From Sphingobacterium sp. PCS056 (lineage in GTDB: Bacteria > Bacteroidota > Bacteroidia > Sphingobacteriales > Sphingobacteriaceae): a stretch of DNA of 64,000 nt. Positions 1-9,198 of the stretch are shown one piece after another. Both the position numbers and the translations under genes were made by a program. The notes under the pieces were generated by a model. It was not told where the DNA came from and made no database searches. It saw only the letters and a program-made list of their open reading frames with translations. Each line of letters begins with the position of its first letter. Position 1 is the stretch's first letter. The stretch is from positions 4,588,001-4,652,000 of the forward strand of contig NZ_CP096883.1 in assembly GCF_023273895.1 (NCBI RefSeq), read 5' to 3'.

Positions 1-579
1 GGCTTAATGCAATTCTTCAAAGATAGCACCGAAACAGATCTATCTACCCTAGTTGGATTGATGATAAGCTATAGTGACAATGTTACCTCTATCTGGAATC
101 AACAACTTGCAGGCGGAGGTTTAGTCATTAATGAACTGATGGATAAATTAGGGTTAGTCAATACTAAAGTTAATTCCCGTACAGCTGGACGTGACGACAT
201 TTGGAAAAAATACGGTTGGGGACAAACCACTCCAAGAGAAATGGCAACTTTACTTGAGATGATCTATCAAGGCAAAGTTGTCAGTTTGAAATCTTCAGAT
301 CAGATGTATCGCTATTTGGGCAATATTTTTTACAACGAACGCTCGCTATCACAAATACCGCCATATGTTAAAACTGTCTCAAAAACAGGATCTGTCGATG
401 AAGCTCGAGGCGAAGTTGTCCTGGTAAATGCACCTAGCGGTGATTATGTTTTCTGTGTACTGACCAATAATATTAAGGATCAAAGTTGGACCAAGCATAA
501 TGAAGCAGAAGAATTGACTAGAAAAATATCTCATTTATTATGGAACTACTTTGAACCAAAACGACCATATACACCATAA
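1..579 (+). CDS. Class A beta-lactamase-like serine hydrolase, C-terminal part (5' end outside window)
   Basis: The frame is open to base 1, so the N-terminus with the catalytic SxxK lies upstream. Counting from the Met at base 7, an SDN motif sits at residues 23-25, a class-A-like TTPREMATLL segment at about 74-83, and a KTG triad at 126-128. These are the second and third active-site boxes of penicillin-interacting serine hydrolases. I see no ExxLN omega-loop glutamate before the TTP segment. True class A enzymes use that residue for deacylation, so a beta-lactamase-like hydrolase of the beta-lactamase2 type is safer than a resistance call. Probably periplasmic; the signal peptide is not in view. 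The next gene starts 112 bases on, same strand. Confidence 0.8.
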   Translation, partial: GLMQFFKDSTETDLSTLVGLMISYSDNVTSIWNQQLAGGGLVINELMDKLGLVNTKVNSRTAGRDDIWKKYGWGQTTPREMATLLEMIYQGKVVSLKSSDQMYRYLGNIFYNERSLSQIPPYVKTVSKTGSVDEARGEVVLVNAPSGDYVFCVLTNNIKDQSWTKHNEAEELTRKISHLLWNYFEPKRPYTP

Positions 580-691
580 AAGAATACCCAATCACCTTTG
601 GTCAAACTGAACAAAATAACTATTATATCATCTTGCTGTCGTTATTTTCATTTTTCTGCGCATGTTAAAAATATTCTATTAAATTTACTTT

Positions 692-2722
692 ATGAGTATC
701 TTAACACAACATTTTGAGACGGTTCACAATACCGCACCATTTTCTAAAATAAAAAACGAAGACTATATACCTGCATTTGATCTCGCCATAACCAATACCA
801 GGGCAGAAATCGATGCTATAGCGCAAGCAACTGACCCTGCTACTTTCGAAAACACCATTGAAGCATTTGCATTTTCAGGAATGGCACTGGATCGTCTATC
901 CAGTATTTTTTTCAATTTGCATTCTGCAGAAACCAATGAGCAATTGGAACAAATAGCCCAAGATATTGCGCCTAAGCTTTCGGAGTTAGGTAATGATATA
1001 ACGCTTAACTTTGACCTTTTCAAAAGAATTAAACAAGTCTATGATCAAAAAGAAGAATTAGACCTCACGGCAGAACAGATGACGCTTTTAGAAAAAAATT
1101 ATAAAGATTTTGTTCGAAATGGAGCGCTACTAGCCGACAATAAAAAAGATCAGTTACGCGCTATTGACAGCGAACTATCGCTACTCAAATTAAAATATGG
1201 CGAACATATACTAGCCGATACAAATGCTTATGAATTACATCTTACAGACGAAGCCGATTTAGCAGGCTTGCCCGATGGAGTGAAAGAAGCAGCAGCAGGA
1301 TTAGCAAAATCTAAAGACCAATCTGGCTGGATCTTTACTTTGGACTATCCGAGTTACATTCCATTTGTCACTTATGCCGATAACCGTGAATTACGTCAAA
1401 CGATCAGTATTGCAGCAGGAAAAAAGGGTTTTCAAAATAATGAGAATAACAATGAAGAAATTGTTTTAAAAATCAGTAAGCTACGCTTCCAGCGTGCACA
1501 GCTTTTAGGATATGAAACACATGCTCATTTTGTATTAGAAGAACGCATGGCCCAAAATCCAGCTAAAGTAAGAGAATTTTTAACTGATTTACTGACTAAA
1601 GCAAAACCAGCGGCAAAAAATGAATTTGATGAATTAGCTGCTTTTGCAAAAGAAACGGACGGTATTGACAAACTGGAGAAATGGGACGGAGCTTATTATG
1701 CTGAGAAACTAAAACAAAAGAAATTTCAACTTGATGATGAGCAATTAAAACCCTATTTCAAATTGGAAAACGTACTACAGGGTGCATTCGAAATCGCAGA
1801 AAAACTATTTGGATTGCATTTCAGTGAAGTGCAACACATAGATAAATATCACCCTTCGATACAAACCTTTGAAGTAACGAATAAGGATGGAGACTTTATT
1901 GCTATTTTTTATGCCGACTTTTTCCCCAGAAAAGGCAAGCGCAATGGAGCCTGGATGACCTCTTTTAAACCCCAATATAAAAAAGAAGGACAAAACGAAC
2001 GCCCGCATGTTTCCATTGTGTGCAATTTTACACCAGCTACAGCAACCAAGCCTTCGCTACTGAGCTTTAATGAAGTTACTACCCTATTTCATGAATTTGG
2101 TCACGCTTTACATGGCATGCTAGCCGACACCGTATATCCCACTCTTTCTGGAACTTCTGTATTTTGGGATTTTGTCGAATTGCCAAGTCAGATCATGGAA
2201 AACTGGTGTTACGAGCAAGAAGCATTGACGCTATTTGCTAAACATTACAACACTGGAGTGCCAATTCCTATGGAAATGGTGGAAAAAATACGCGAAAGTG
2301 CCTCTTTTCTAGAAGGCATGGCTACACTTCGTCAACTTAGCTTTGGAATGCTAGATATGGGGTGGCATGGTCAAGATCCTACAGCGATAGATGATGTAAA
2401 GCAATTTGAAAAAGAGCAATTTAAATCAACACAGCTTTATCCTGATGTTGCTGAAAATGCAATGAGCACTTCCTTTTCACATATTTTTGATGGCGGTTAT
2501 TCATCGGGATATTATAGTTATAAATGGGCAGAAGTACTGGATGCTGATGCATTTGACTACTTTAAACAAAATGGAATTTTTAACAAAGAGATAGCAGCAA
2601 AATTTAAAGATACCGTTTTATCCAAAGGTGGGACAGTTCATCCCATGAACTTATATAAACAATTTAGAGGTCAAGAACCAACTGTAGAAGCCTTACTGAA
2701 ACGGGCGGGATTGCTTAAATAA
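692..2722 (+). CDS. M3 family oligopeptidase / peptidyl-dipeptidase
   Basis: A 676-residue zinc metallopeptidase of the thimet-oligopeptidase (M3A) family, which cleaves short peptides in the cytoplasm or periplasm. The zinc motif HEFGH is at residues 467-471, and the third ligand is expected at Glu496 in the conserved DFVELPSQ segment. The C-terminal block with HIFDGGYSSGYYSYKW is also typical of Dcp/PrlC enzymes. Length fits the family. The N-terminus (MSILTQHFETVHNT) shows no signal peptide, which suggests a cytoplasmic enzyme. The ATG start follows an AT-rich leader with no clear Shine-Dalgarno. PrlC and Dcp types cannot be told apart safely by eye. A bidirectional terminator follows. Confidence 0.93.
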   Translation: MSILTQHFETVHNTAPFSKIKNEDYIPAFDLAITNTRAEIDAIAQATDPATFENTIEAFAFSGMALDRLSSIFFNLHSAETNEQLEQIAQDIAPKLSELGNDITLNFDLFKRIKQVYDQKEELDLTAEQMTLLEKNYKDFVRNGALLADNKKDQLRAIDSELSLLKLKYGEHILADTNAYELHLTDEADLAGLPDGVKEAAAGLAKSKDQSGWIFTLDYPSYIPFVTYADNRELRQTISIAAGKKGFQNNENNNEEIVLKISKLRFQRAQLLGYETHAHFVLEERMAQNPAKVREFLTDLLTKAKPAAKNEFDELAAFAKETDGIDKLEKWDGAYYAEKLKQKKFQLDDEQLKPYFKLENVLQGAFEIAEKLFGLHFSEVQHIDKYHPSIQTFEVTNKDGDFIAIFYADFFPRKGKRNGAWMTSFKPQYKKEGQNERPHVSIVCNFTPATATKPSLLSFNEVTTLFHEFGHALHGMLADTVYPTLSGTSVFWDFVELPSQIMENWCYEQEALTLFAKHYNTGVPIPMEMVEKIRESASFLEGMATLRQLSFGMLDMGWHGQDPTAIDDVKQFEKEQFKSTQLYPDVAENAMSTSFSHIFDGGYSSGYYSYKWAEVLDADAFDYFKQNGIFNKEIAAKFKDTVLSKGGTVHPMNLYKQFRGQEPTVEALLKRAGLLK

Positions 2723-2746
2723 TTTGGAATTTTCCCAATAAAAAAA

Positions 2747-2784
2747 AGGAATGTTTTACCTGAGTAAAACATTCCTTTTTTTTA
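2747..2784. terminator. Bidirectional intrinsic terminator
   Basis: A perfect 13-bp stem (2747-2759 with 2764-2776, loop CTGA) has an A-run on its left and a T-run on its right. It can therefore stop transcripts of both the M3 peptidase gene (+) and the convergent Lys/Ala/Pro-rich gene (-). Confidence 0.9.
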
Positions 2785-2805
2785 TTGTATTCGTAAAAGC
2801 AGATG

Positions 2806-4230
2806 CTATTTTGAATTGATATCTTTTTCTTCCGTCTGCGTTATTTTAGCAGCAGCATCCTTATCTGGAGTTGCCACTTTTTTAATACTATCTTGAGCCA
2901 AACTTGGATGAGGAGCTGGAGCTGCTTTCGATTCTGTAGTCGATTTTGTTTCCCCTTTTGTGTCGTCTGATTTTGTTAAATCAGTCGTTAATTTTGACGG
3001 AACAACAGGTTTCGGAGCTTCAGCTGCCTTTGACGCTGCCTTCGCAGGAGCAGGTTTAGCTGCAGGCTTTGATGCCGTTGTTGCAGGCTTACTTGCAGCA
3101 ATAGGTTTAGGAGCTTCAGCTGCCTTTGGCGCTGCCTTCGCAGGAGCAGGTTTAGCCGCAGGCTTTGATGAAGCTGTTGCAGATTTACTTGCCGCGACCG
3201 GTTTGGGAGCTTCAGCTGCCTTTGGCGCTGCCTTCGCAGGAGCAGGTTTAGCTGCAGGCTTTGATGCCGTTGTTGCAGGCTTACTTGCAGCAACAGGTTT
3301 AGGAGCTTCAGCTGCCTTTGGCGCTGCCTTCGCAGGAGCAGGTTTAGCCGCAGGCTTTGATACCGTTGTTGCAGGCTTACTTACCGAGACAGGTTTGGGA
3401 GCTTCAGCTGCCTTTGATGCTGCCTTCGCAGGAGCAGGTTTAGCTGCAGGCTTTGATGCCGTTGTTGCAGGCTTACTTGCCACTACGGGTTTGGGAGCTT
3501 CAACAGCCTTTGGTGCTACCTTCGCAGGAGCAGGTTTAGCCGCAGGCTTTGATGCCGTTGTTGCAGGCTTACTTACCGAGACAGGTTTTGAAGTCTCTTC
3601 CGCAGTTGTAGATCCTGGCAAAAGTTGTGGGTTATCAGCAGCTTCAGCAGCAGACTGTGCAGAATCAGGTTTACTATCAGAGGCTTGCTTTTTCTTGTTT
3701 GATTTTTTTAATTTACCCGCAGGCTTAATTTCAGCATTCACCTTTTTTTCAGAGACGGATTTAATTTTATTACTTTTATCAGTAGATGCATCAGGTATTG
3801 TTCCTGATTTTTTCTTCTTTTTATTTTTCAGAGAATCATCACTTTTTAAAGCTATTTTATTATCAGCTGCAGTTCCCGAAAGCTGACCATCTTTTGATTT
3901 CTTATTTTTAGGCTTGTCTTTTACTTTTTTATCTTTATTTGAACTAGTCCGTTGAATCGTTTCATCTACATGAAAAAAGGGCAATTTTTCCTGTATATCT
4001 GAAAGCGTTTCTTTCACTTTCTTATTCAGTTTTTTATAAGCCTTCATTAACTTAGAATCCTCATTTGAAATCTCTTTTTTAGACGCTTTCTTTAATTTTC
4101 GAGGCTTTTTCGATTTTTCCGCAACTATATGAGCTTTGGTAATTTCATCAGCAGGTTTCTTTTTAGCAACTGGCGTTGACAAATTTTTACTGATCTTTTT
4201 CGATTTTTTGGGTTTTATTTCTTTAGCCAT
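2806..4230 (-). CDS. Lys/Ala/Pro-rich, histone-H1-like repeat protein
   Basis: A 474-residue, strongly basic, low-complexity protein. The N-terminal third is Lys-rich, with one more ordinary stretch around residues 60-90 (KAYKKLNKKVKETLSDIQEK). The middle holds six near-identical 32-residue units of the form SKPATTASKPAAKPAPAKAA followed by PKAAEAPKP and a variable tail. The C-terminus is Ser/Lys/Thr-rich and more acidic (ending in EEKDINSK). No signal peptide or membrane segment is seen. The composition resembles bacterial H1-like chromatin proteins, so nucleic-acid binding is a reasonable inference, but no domain proves it. The ATG start is clear. It is divergent from ssrA and convergent with the peptidase gene. 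Function unknown. Confidence 0.75.
   Translation of the reverse strand: MAKEIKPKKSKKISKNLSTPVAKKKPADEITKAHIVAEKSKKPRKLKKASKKEISNEDSKLMKAYKKLNKKVKETLSDIQEKLPFFHVDETIQRTSSNKDKKVKDKPKNKKSKDGQLSGTAADNKIALKSDDSLKNKKKKKSGTIPDASTDKSNKIKSVSEKKVNAEIKPAGKLKKSNKKKQASDSKPDSAQSAAEAADNPQLLPGSTTAEETSKPVSVSKPATTASKPAAKPAPAKVAPKAVEAPKPVVASKPATTASKPAAKPAPAKAASKAAEAPKPVSVSKPATTVSKPAAKPAPAKAAPKAAEAPKPVAASKPATTASKPAAKPAPAKAAPKAAEAPKPVAASKSATASSKPAAKPAPAKAAPKAAEAPKPIAASKPATTASKPAAKPAPAKAASKAAEAPKPVVPSKLTTDLTKSDDTKGETKSTTESKAAPAPHPSLAQDSIKKVATPDKDAAAKITQTEEKDINSK
2998..3573 (-). repeat. Six tandem 96-bp coding repeats
   Basis: Six in-frame copies of a 96-bp unit (32 codons) lie inside the Lys/Ala/Pro-rich gene. 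The copies differ at only a few codons, for example AASK versus AAPK, and PVVP, PIAA, PVAA or PVSV at the unit ends. Their similarity implies recent duplication or ongoing homogenisation. The repeats also keep other frames open, including one on the + strand. Confidence 0.9.
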
Positions 4231-4371
4231 GTAGATTTATTTTTTGATTCAATGAATATTTCATCTTTATAACAATTCTGATTAACAATTGTTTGTAGAT
4301 CAATAAATGTAAGTTAGTAAATATATTGCATTCCACCCTTGTATATTACTTCATTATTGGAATAATATTTG

Positions 4372-4379
4372 TATTTTTG
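4372..4379 (+). promoter_or_regulatory. Probable ssrA -7 element
   Basis: TATTTTTG matches the Bacteroidota -7 consensus TAnnTTTG and lies 15 bases before the mature tmRNA 5' end. No well-spaced -33 TTTG was found. Confidence 0.5.
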
Positions 4380-4393
4380 TGTCCTACATAATT

Positions 4394-4758
4394 GGGGTCG
4401 ACCGGAATTGACAGGATGGAGACGGTTATGTAAGCATGCAGTGCGTTGTTAGTAGAGCACTTTAATCGGAACTTTCACAATTACAACTGGCGAAGAAAAC
4501 TACGCCTTAGCTGCTTAAGTTAGACTTAACATAGCTATTTGTCCCGTTAGATCCTGTTCTTTGGTTTAACATCAGGGGCATCGAACAATAGAACTGGCAG
4601 GTGTGATTTTGCTAATCACTTGTAAGACTCAGCAAATACGGCGTACGGTATAGGTCAGCAACTCACCTTCCCTCGCCCGACAATTAAAGAGAAGCTAAGC
4701 ATGTAGAAAGCGTATACAGTACCATGACTGGACGAGAGTTCGAATCTCTCCGGCTCCA
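4394..4758 (+). ncRNA. ssrA: Transfer-messenger RNA (tmRNA)
   Basis: One-piece tmRNA of about 365 nt that rescues stalled ribosomes. The 5' end GGGGTCG pairs with CGGCTCC at the 3' end to form the tRNA-like acceptor stem, followed by discriminator A4758. A T-arm with GTTCGAATC stands just before it. The tag frame is 4489-4518, reading GEENYALAA then TAA, so the resume codon is probably GGC. The genomic sequence after the discriminator is CAA, so CCA is not fully encoded and must be completed enzymatically. A rho-independent terminator follows at once. Confidence 0.95.
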
Positions 4759-4765
4759 CAAAAAG

Positions 4766-4797
4766 AAAAGCTCAACTTAGGTTGGGCTTTTCTTTTT
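4766..4797 (+). terminator. ssrA terminator
   Basis: An 11-bp stem with one G-T pair (4766-4776 with 4781-4791, loop TTAG) is followed by a T-rich run. Confidence 0.88.
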
Positions 4798-4891
4798 TAG
4801 TGGATTAGAGCACTCGAATAGAGGATTTTGTATTTCTATACGATTAGAGCTAACAATTGGATTTAGCTGAATATCTTATTTTGAATTCAAT

Positions 4892-5953
4892 TTATATTCC
4901 CTGAAATACAAAAGGTTTAGCATCTAAAAACTTGACCGATGTTTCACCCGCATAGATTTGGTTCTGATCCAGTGCCAATTTCTTTACTTTTGCATTATTA
5001 CTGAAATCCAGTTTCTTTAAATCTACCCAGATCGCATTTGGACTGAGCGCATCTTCAAAATAGTACACAAGATTTTTTTGGTCTGAAACTGTTCTCCATC
5101 TTGTTGTAGATAGATTGGGAAAACCTTCGGTAGATATACCATAAGGTACAGAACATTGTCTGATGACACTAAATGCCCCAGCTAAAGCTATTCGAATGTC
5201 GTCCGTTTGTGGAATGGCTTTAATATAATAAGATGCCCTTACATAACGATCAGCAGCCCTATTTGTACCAGGAAGAAATATATTGCCCGGAATTCCTTTC
5301 CAATATTCATTGATTGCCAATTGTTCTTCAAATATAGGATCATTGGTCATTACGGTATATGAAGGATCATGATGGATAACTAATTTTCCATTTATATATT
5401 CCAAAATAGCATTGTCCCCAGTCGCATCTGACATGGAAAGATGTACAGTCGTAAACTTATCAGTCCCTGGAATAAAATCTGTAACGACAACAAATTCTTC
5501 TTTACTAAAATGAGCTACAGCCTCTGCTACGGTAGCAAAATTATCTAATGCATATTGAGCCCACAATGAAACTGACAATCCTTTTTTACCTGTACCCTCT
5601 TTCGAAAATTCAGGATACTTTGAACTTACTAGCCAAAGTAAATTCGCAACCAACCCTTTTTCATTCATACCGTCAGATACGGCAATATCCCACGAACTTG
5701 TCGTCATACTACCATATTTAGAAGTCCATTTTACTGTATTTTTTCCAGTACTCCCATCACGTTCCATATTTCTCGGAAATAGCCACAAATTAGAGGGAAT
5801 TGGAATTGAAAAATCCATACTGCGAGCTGTGAGGATTGTGTTATTTGGGCCTTTATAAACAACTCTCGTACAAGCGTCTGCTTGATTAAATGAAGACAAT
5901 CCTACCGCAACTAGCAGTAAAGTCCTTCCAATTTGTTTGATACATTTTTTCAT
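4892..5953 (-). CDS. Choloylglycine hydrolase-family (linear amide C-N) Ntn hydrolase
   Basis: A 353-residue exported hydrolase of the Ntn superfamily that includes bile-salt hydrolases and penicillin V acylases. A signal peptide (residues 1-27) ends in ADA, directly before Cys28. Cleavage there would expose the catalytic N-terminal Cys of the CTRVVY block. The downstream ARSMDF segment supplies the conserved Arg and Asp, and RAADRYVRASYY carries the later family Arg. The substrate cannot be read from sequence; amide hydrolysis such as acyl-homoserine lactone, penicillin V or conjugated bile acid is the family range. It stands alone between ssrA and a divergent alpha/beta hydrolase, with no other amide-metabolism gene nearby. 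Confidence 0.88.
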   Translation of the reverse strand: MKKCIKQIGRTLLLVAVGLSSFNQADACTRVVYKGPNNTILTARSMDFSIPIPSNLWLFPRNMERDGSTGKNTVKWTSKYGSMTTSSWDIAVSDGMNEKGLVANLLWLVSSKYPEFSKEGTGKKGLSVSLWAQYALDNFATVAEAVAHFSKEEFVVVTDFIPGTDKFTTVHLSMSDATGDNAILEYINGKLVIHHDPSYTVMTNDPIFEEQLAINEYWKGIPGNIFLPGTNRAADRYVRASYYIKAIPQTDDIRIALAGAFSVIRQCSVPYGISTEGFPNLSTTRWRTVSDQKNLVYYFEDALSPNAIWVDLKKLDFSNNAKVKKLALDQNQIYAGETSVKFLDAKPFVFQGI

Positions 5954-6330
5954 TCTTACTTATATTATTTGATGAAGTTTTTTAGTTTTTAGACGATAAA
6001 TGAAAAATAAATACAACAGATCCTATTCAAAACGAAGTACCAAAGCAATTTAAGAATAATTTTTTCTATTAAAAAGAAACTAAACATAGATATTGAAAAA
6101 ACAATTGAAGAAAAGTTATTTTTAAGCAATTCCATTGACAATAAGATTAATAGGGTTTCACAAGATTATTGAAAATCGCCATTAATTCAATCATCCACTA
6201 ACTATGTGTAAACCAACTATAACGTCGCTCCACTTTATTTAATCAGTTAATTTGATATAACCCCACTTGGATATCACACAAATGAACAAATTTATCTAAG
6301 TTTGAACAATGGTGACATATAAAACATAAT
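5954..6330. other. Divergent intergenic region
   Basis: This 377-base AT-rich spacer separates two divergent genes. Apart from the candidate -7 element TAAGTTTG at 6297-6304 for the rightward gene, I see no gene, strong hairpin or repeat. Confidence 0.5.
6297..6304 (+). promoter_or_regulatory. Candidate -7 promoter element
   Basis: TAAGTTTG fits TAnnTTTG and lies 26 bases before the ATG of the alpha/beta hydrolase gene. No good -33 element at the usual spacing. Confidence 0.35.
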
Positions 6331-7134
6331 ATGAAAATAATGTATTCGCTTATCACAGCAATGATGATGCTATTTCAAGCAGCCGCTATCGGTCAGACGA
6401 TAGATACACTGGTAGATGTAGGTCGTCACAAACTACATTTTAATATCAAAACCGGCGCAGGAATACCTATTATATTCGAATCTGGAGCTGGTAATGATGG
6501 CTCTGTCTGGACAGAAATATGTAAAAGGCTAAGTCAACGAATCGAGGTACCGCTCATAACCTACGATCGTGCCGGATTTGGAAAAAGCGAAATTGACACA
6601 AACAACATCAATATTACAACTGAGGTCAAAGATCTAGATTTAGCGCTCAATAAATTGAAGTTTACGGGAAATTATTTCTTTGTAGCCCACTCATTAGGAG
6701 GAAATTATGTTATGAAATTCATCTCTAATAACCCGAATAAAGTTAAAGGCGCAGTGTTTATTGACATCGTAAGTCCTTATTTTATGACTTCGCAACGAGC
6801 CACCTATACGAAAAATCTATTCATAGATAGCATTGCAGCAATTAAAAAGGAAAGTATAGGATTTTATCATCTTGTTCTAAACTATGAAAATACTAGTGAA
6901 GTAATGCGCAAAGTTGCACCTGCTATCGAAACACCGCTTACCATCATCGCCTCTGGAATCACTCCATTTGAGGGAGAAGATAGACAACACTTTAAAAATG
7001 GAGTAAAAAGATTTGCATTGGATAAAAAAAATCGTACCTATATTTTAGCCGAAAATGCCGAACATTATGTTTTCTATGACGATCCGGAATTAGTGACTCA
7101 AGAAATTATAAAACTTTATCAACTGGTCAAATAA
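6331..7134 (+). CDS. Exported alpha/beta-fold hydrolase
   Basis: A 267-residue protein with a hydrophobic signal segment (about residues 5-20, likely cut near AIGQ). It has the alpha/beta-hydrolase landmarks: the oxyanion loop ESGAGND (50-56), YDRAGFGKS (78-86) and the nucleophile elbow AHSLGG with Ser121. A late His in ENAEHYVFYDD probably completes the triad. The elbow is A-x-S-x-G rather than the usual G-x-S-x-G. Sub-family and substrate are not clear; an esterase or lipase-like hydrolase is the safe statement. Isolated gene. Confidence 0.85.
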   Translation: MKIMYSLITAMMMLFQAAAIGQTIDTLVDVGRHKLHFNIKTGAGIPIIFESGAGNDGSVWTEICKRLSQRIEVPLITYDRAGFGKSEIDTNNINITTEVKDLDLALNKLKFTGNYFFVAHSLGGNYVMKFISNNPNKVKGAVFIDIVSPYFMTSQRATYTKNLFIDSIAAIKKESIGFYHLVLNYENTSEVMRKVAPAIETPLTIIASGITPFEGEDRQHFKNGVKRFALDKKNRTYILAENAEHYVFYDDPELVTQEIIKLYQLVK

Positions 7135-7309
7135 AAACAAATCAGATCAATATTGATGCCTTTAATGCCCATCCAAACATAAAAAACGCTCAAAATATGC
7201 ATATGCAATAAATCCGATAGAAAGTAGTGGTTTCGATAATTTCATTGTTTAAAGAGGTTTCCCTGTTGAAACATAAAAGCAGTTATTAGAAAATGTTTAA
7301 CTTTATAAC

Positions 7310-7528
7310 ATGCACACTGAATTTGAAAAGCTAATTATAGACTCACTCCTTAAAGGAAAGACACAACAAGAAATTTCAATTGAGTTAAAAAACAAAGGGG
7401 TAGTTCCTTACAGCCTATCTTCCATTGAAAAAACGATGAATGATCTTAAACGTAAACATCAAGCAACGACTTTATTTCAATTAGGAGCTATAATCACCCT
7501 AAAAAGATATATTCATAAAAAAGAGTAG
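7310..7528 (+). CDS. Small LuxR-type helix-turn-helix-like protein
   Basis: A 72-residue basic protein. LLKGKTQQEISIELKNKG and SSIEKTMNDLKRKHQ follow the order of the scaffold and recognition helices of GerE/LuxR DNA-binding domains, and the C-terminal TTLFQLGAIITLKRY segment fits the last helix. It would be a stand-alone DNA-binding domain with no receiver domain. An ATG start and an own terminator overlapping the stop codon support a real short gene. Function unknown; regulation of a neighbour is possible but not shown. Confidence 0.6.
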   Translation: MHTEFEKLIIDSLLKGKTQQEISIELKNKGVVPYSLSSIEKTMNDLKRKHQATTLFQLGAIITLKRYIHKKE

Positions 7529-7548
7529 GTATGATCCTACTCTTTTTT
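7517..7548 (+). terminator. Terminator overlapping the stop of the small HTH gene
   Basis: The stem AAGAGTAGG/CCTACTCTT (7521-7529 with 7536-7544) is extended by A-T pairs and ends in a T-run. The TAG stop codon is inside the left arm. Confidence 0.85.
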
Positions 7549-7612
7549 ATAAATATAAGCTCCTTTCTTCACATCCAAAAATTAAGATAAAGAAATTTGA
7601 GATACTGCTGTT

Positions 7613-7780
7613 TTATGATTCTTTTTTCATTATACCACATTTTACACAAAACCAAACCGGGTATTTATTATCTACTTCGCGTGCTTCCCACTTATGGTAA
7701 CATTTGAAGTATACTTTGTATAAAAAAACAATTATTAATATAAGAATAATGAAGGCTAGCAGGTACAGAAGGTTGAACAT
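7613..7780 (-). CDS. Small membrane protein with a zinc-ribbon-like tail
   Basis: A short frame of 55 codons from the Met at 7780, or 72 from an ATG at 7831. It has one hydrophobic segment (MFNLLYLLAFIILILIIVFL) followed by a soluble tail with CYHKWEA and, 15-20 residues on, WFCVKCG. The Cys/His spacing suggests a small zinc-binding knuckle facing the cytoplasm. I prefer the inner Met because it places the membrane segment at the N-terminus. No family is recognised. The reality of the gene is moderate: the pattern is unlikely by chance, but the frame is short. Confidence 0.45.
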   Translation of the reverse strand: MFNLLYLLAFIILILIIVFLYKVYFKCYHKWEAREVDNKYPVWFCVKCGIMKKES

Positions 7781-8098
7781 GATTAAAATAGTTAAATGCA
7801 TGATGTGATTATCTAAAAAAGTAACGCACATATTTCATTTATGTTTTATGTATCTGAGGATAAATTTTAAACATCCCCATTTAGTATATTATGTTGATAC
7901 TAAAAACTTACTATTTACAATTACCATTAAACCTGCCCCATCAATTGTCCATTGCGTATTTTTTTATCGATATAAAACAATAATTGAAGCAGCATCATTC
8001 TTTGTAAAGAGAGCTACTTAATTTTCTCTAACCTATTCACGGTTGACGACCTGTAACATAGATATAATCCGTCAATCATAATAATAGCATCAATTAAT

Positions 8099-8959
8099 TC
8101 ATTTTTTAGCGAAAACCCTTTTACCAACAGTCATCAGCAAAACCGCCAATAAACCCGCTACTACCCCATAACCTACCTGTTTTACCATAGATGGGACAGT
8201 AGGAAGAAAATGATGTAAATAATCAATATTATGATCAAAAATACCACCGGATACTAATATCAATGCGATAGTTCCAACCACTGCCAATAATTTAATGACA
8301 ATGGGTAAAGAATTTACTAACAGATATCCAAATTTTGAAACAACCCCCTGATTGTCTGACCTTTTAATTAATCTATATCCGGCATCATCCATACGGACTA
8401 TCAAAGCTACGATACCGTAAACACCGATTGTCGCAAATATAGCGACCACAGATACCGTTAAAATCTGAATGGTTAAACTTTCATTCAATACTGTCCCTAG
8501 AGCTATAATAACGATCTCAACCGATAATATAAAATCAGTTGTAATCGCAGATTTAACTTTTACTTTTTCTAGTTCCGTATTATTTTCTTCATTTTCAACA
8601 ACCACTTCATGTCCAGTTTTTTGCCTATGAAACAGGTATTCTATGATTTTTTCAACACCTTCATAGGCTAAATAGATACCGCCTATAATCAGAATAAATT
8701 TAATTGCAATAGGAAAAAAAACATTAAGCAACAAGGCTATCGGTACAATTATAACTTTATTAATTAATGAACCTTTTGTAATGGCCCATAATACTGGAAT
8801 TTCACGAGAAGAGAGGAATCCAGTTGCTTTCTCCGCATTTACGGCCAAATCATCACCTAGAATTCCTGCGGTCTTACTCGCAGCAATTTTACTTGTAACC
8901 GCAACATCATCCATTAAAGCAGCAATATCGTCCAATATTGCAAATATACCTGAAGCCAT
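8099..8959 (-). CDS. DUF808 family inner-membrane protein
   Basis: A 286-residue multi-pass membrane protein. The conserved opening MASGIFAILDDIAALMDDVA and the following KTAGILGDDLAVNAEKATGF block are hallmarks of the DUF808 (YedI-like) family. Four or more hydrophobic helices follow. Length is close to the usual size of about 300 residues. Function in the family is unknown. It stands alone, with no operon partner; the gene to the right is divergent. Confidence 0.9.
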   Translation of the reverse strand: MASGIFAILDDIAALMDDVAVTSKIAASKTAGILGDDLAVNAEKATGFLSSREIPVLWAITKGSLINKVIIVPIALLLNVFFPIAIKFILIIGGIYLAYEGVEKIIEYLFHRQKTGHEVVVENEENNTELEKVKVKSAITTDFILSVEIVIIALGTVLNESLTIQILTVSVVAIFATIGVYGIVALIVRMDDAGYRLIKRSDNQGVVSKFGYLLVNSLPIVIKLLAVVGTIALILVSGGIFDHNIDYLHHFLPTVPSMVKQVGYGVVAGLLAVLLMTVGKRVFAKK

Positions 8960-9198
8960 ATGTATTTAAATATTTAAGAGGGCAAAATATAAAATGATTT
9001 CGAATTTCATTTATATTTTCTAATTTTTATTTGAAGTGGAAAAAAAACGATGGCTTTAATGGCTATTGTTAGCCCTATGAGCGTTCAAAAAAGTGCTATA
9101 TTAAAAGTTAAAAATAACTACAAACAGCTATTAAATCTGTAAAAAACACCATAAATACTTGATCTATTACGTTACTTTTATTACCTCTAAATGATAAG

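Noticed and set aside
2960..3886. 308-codon + strand frame antisense to the Lys/Ala/Pro-rich gene
   Set aside because: It is kept open only by the 96-bp repeats and codes for a low-complexity Gly/Ala/Phe product. The minus-strand frame has a coherent basic protein and an ATG start.
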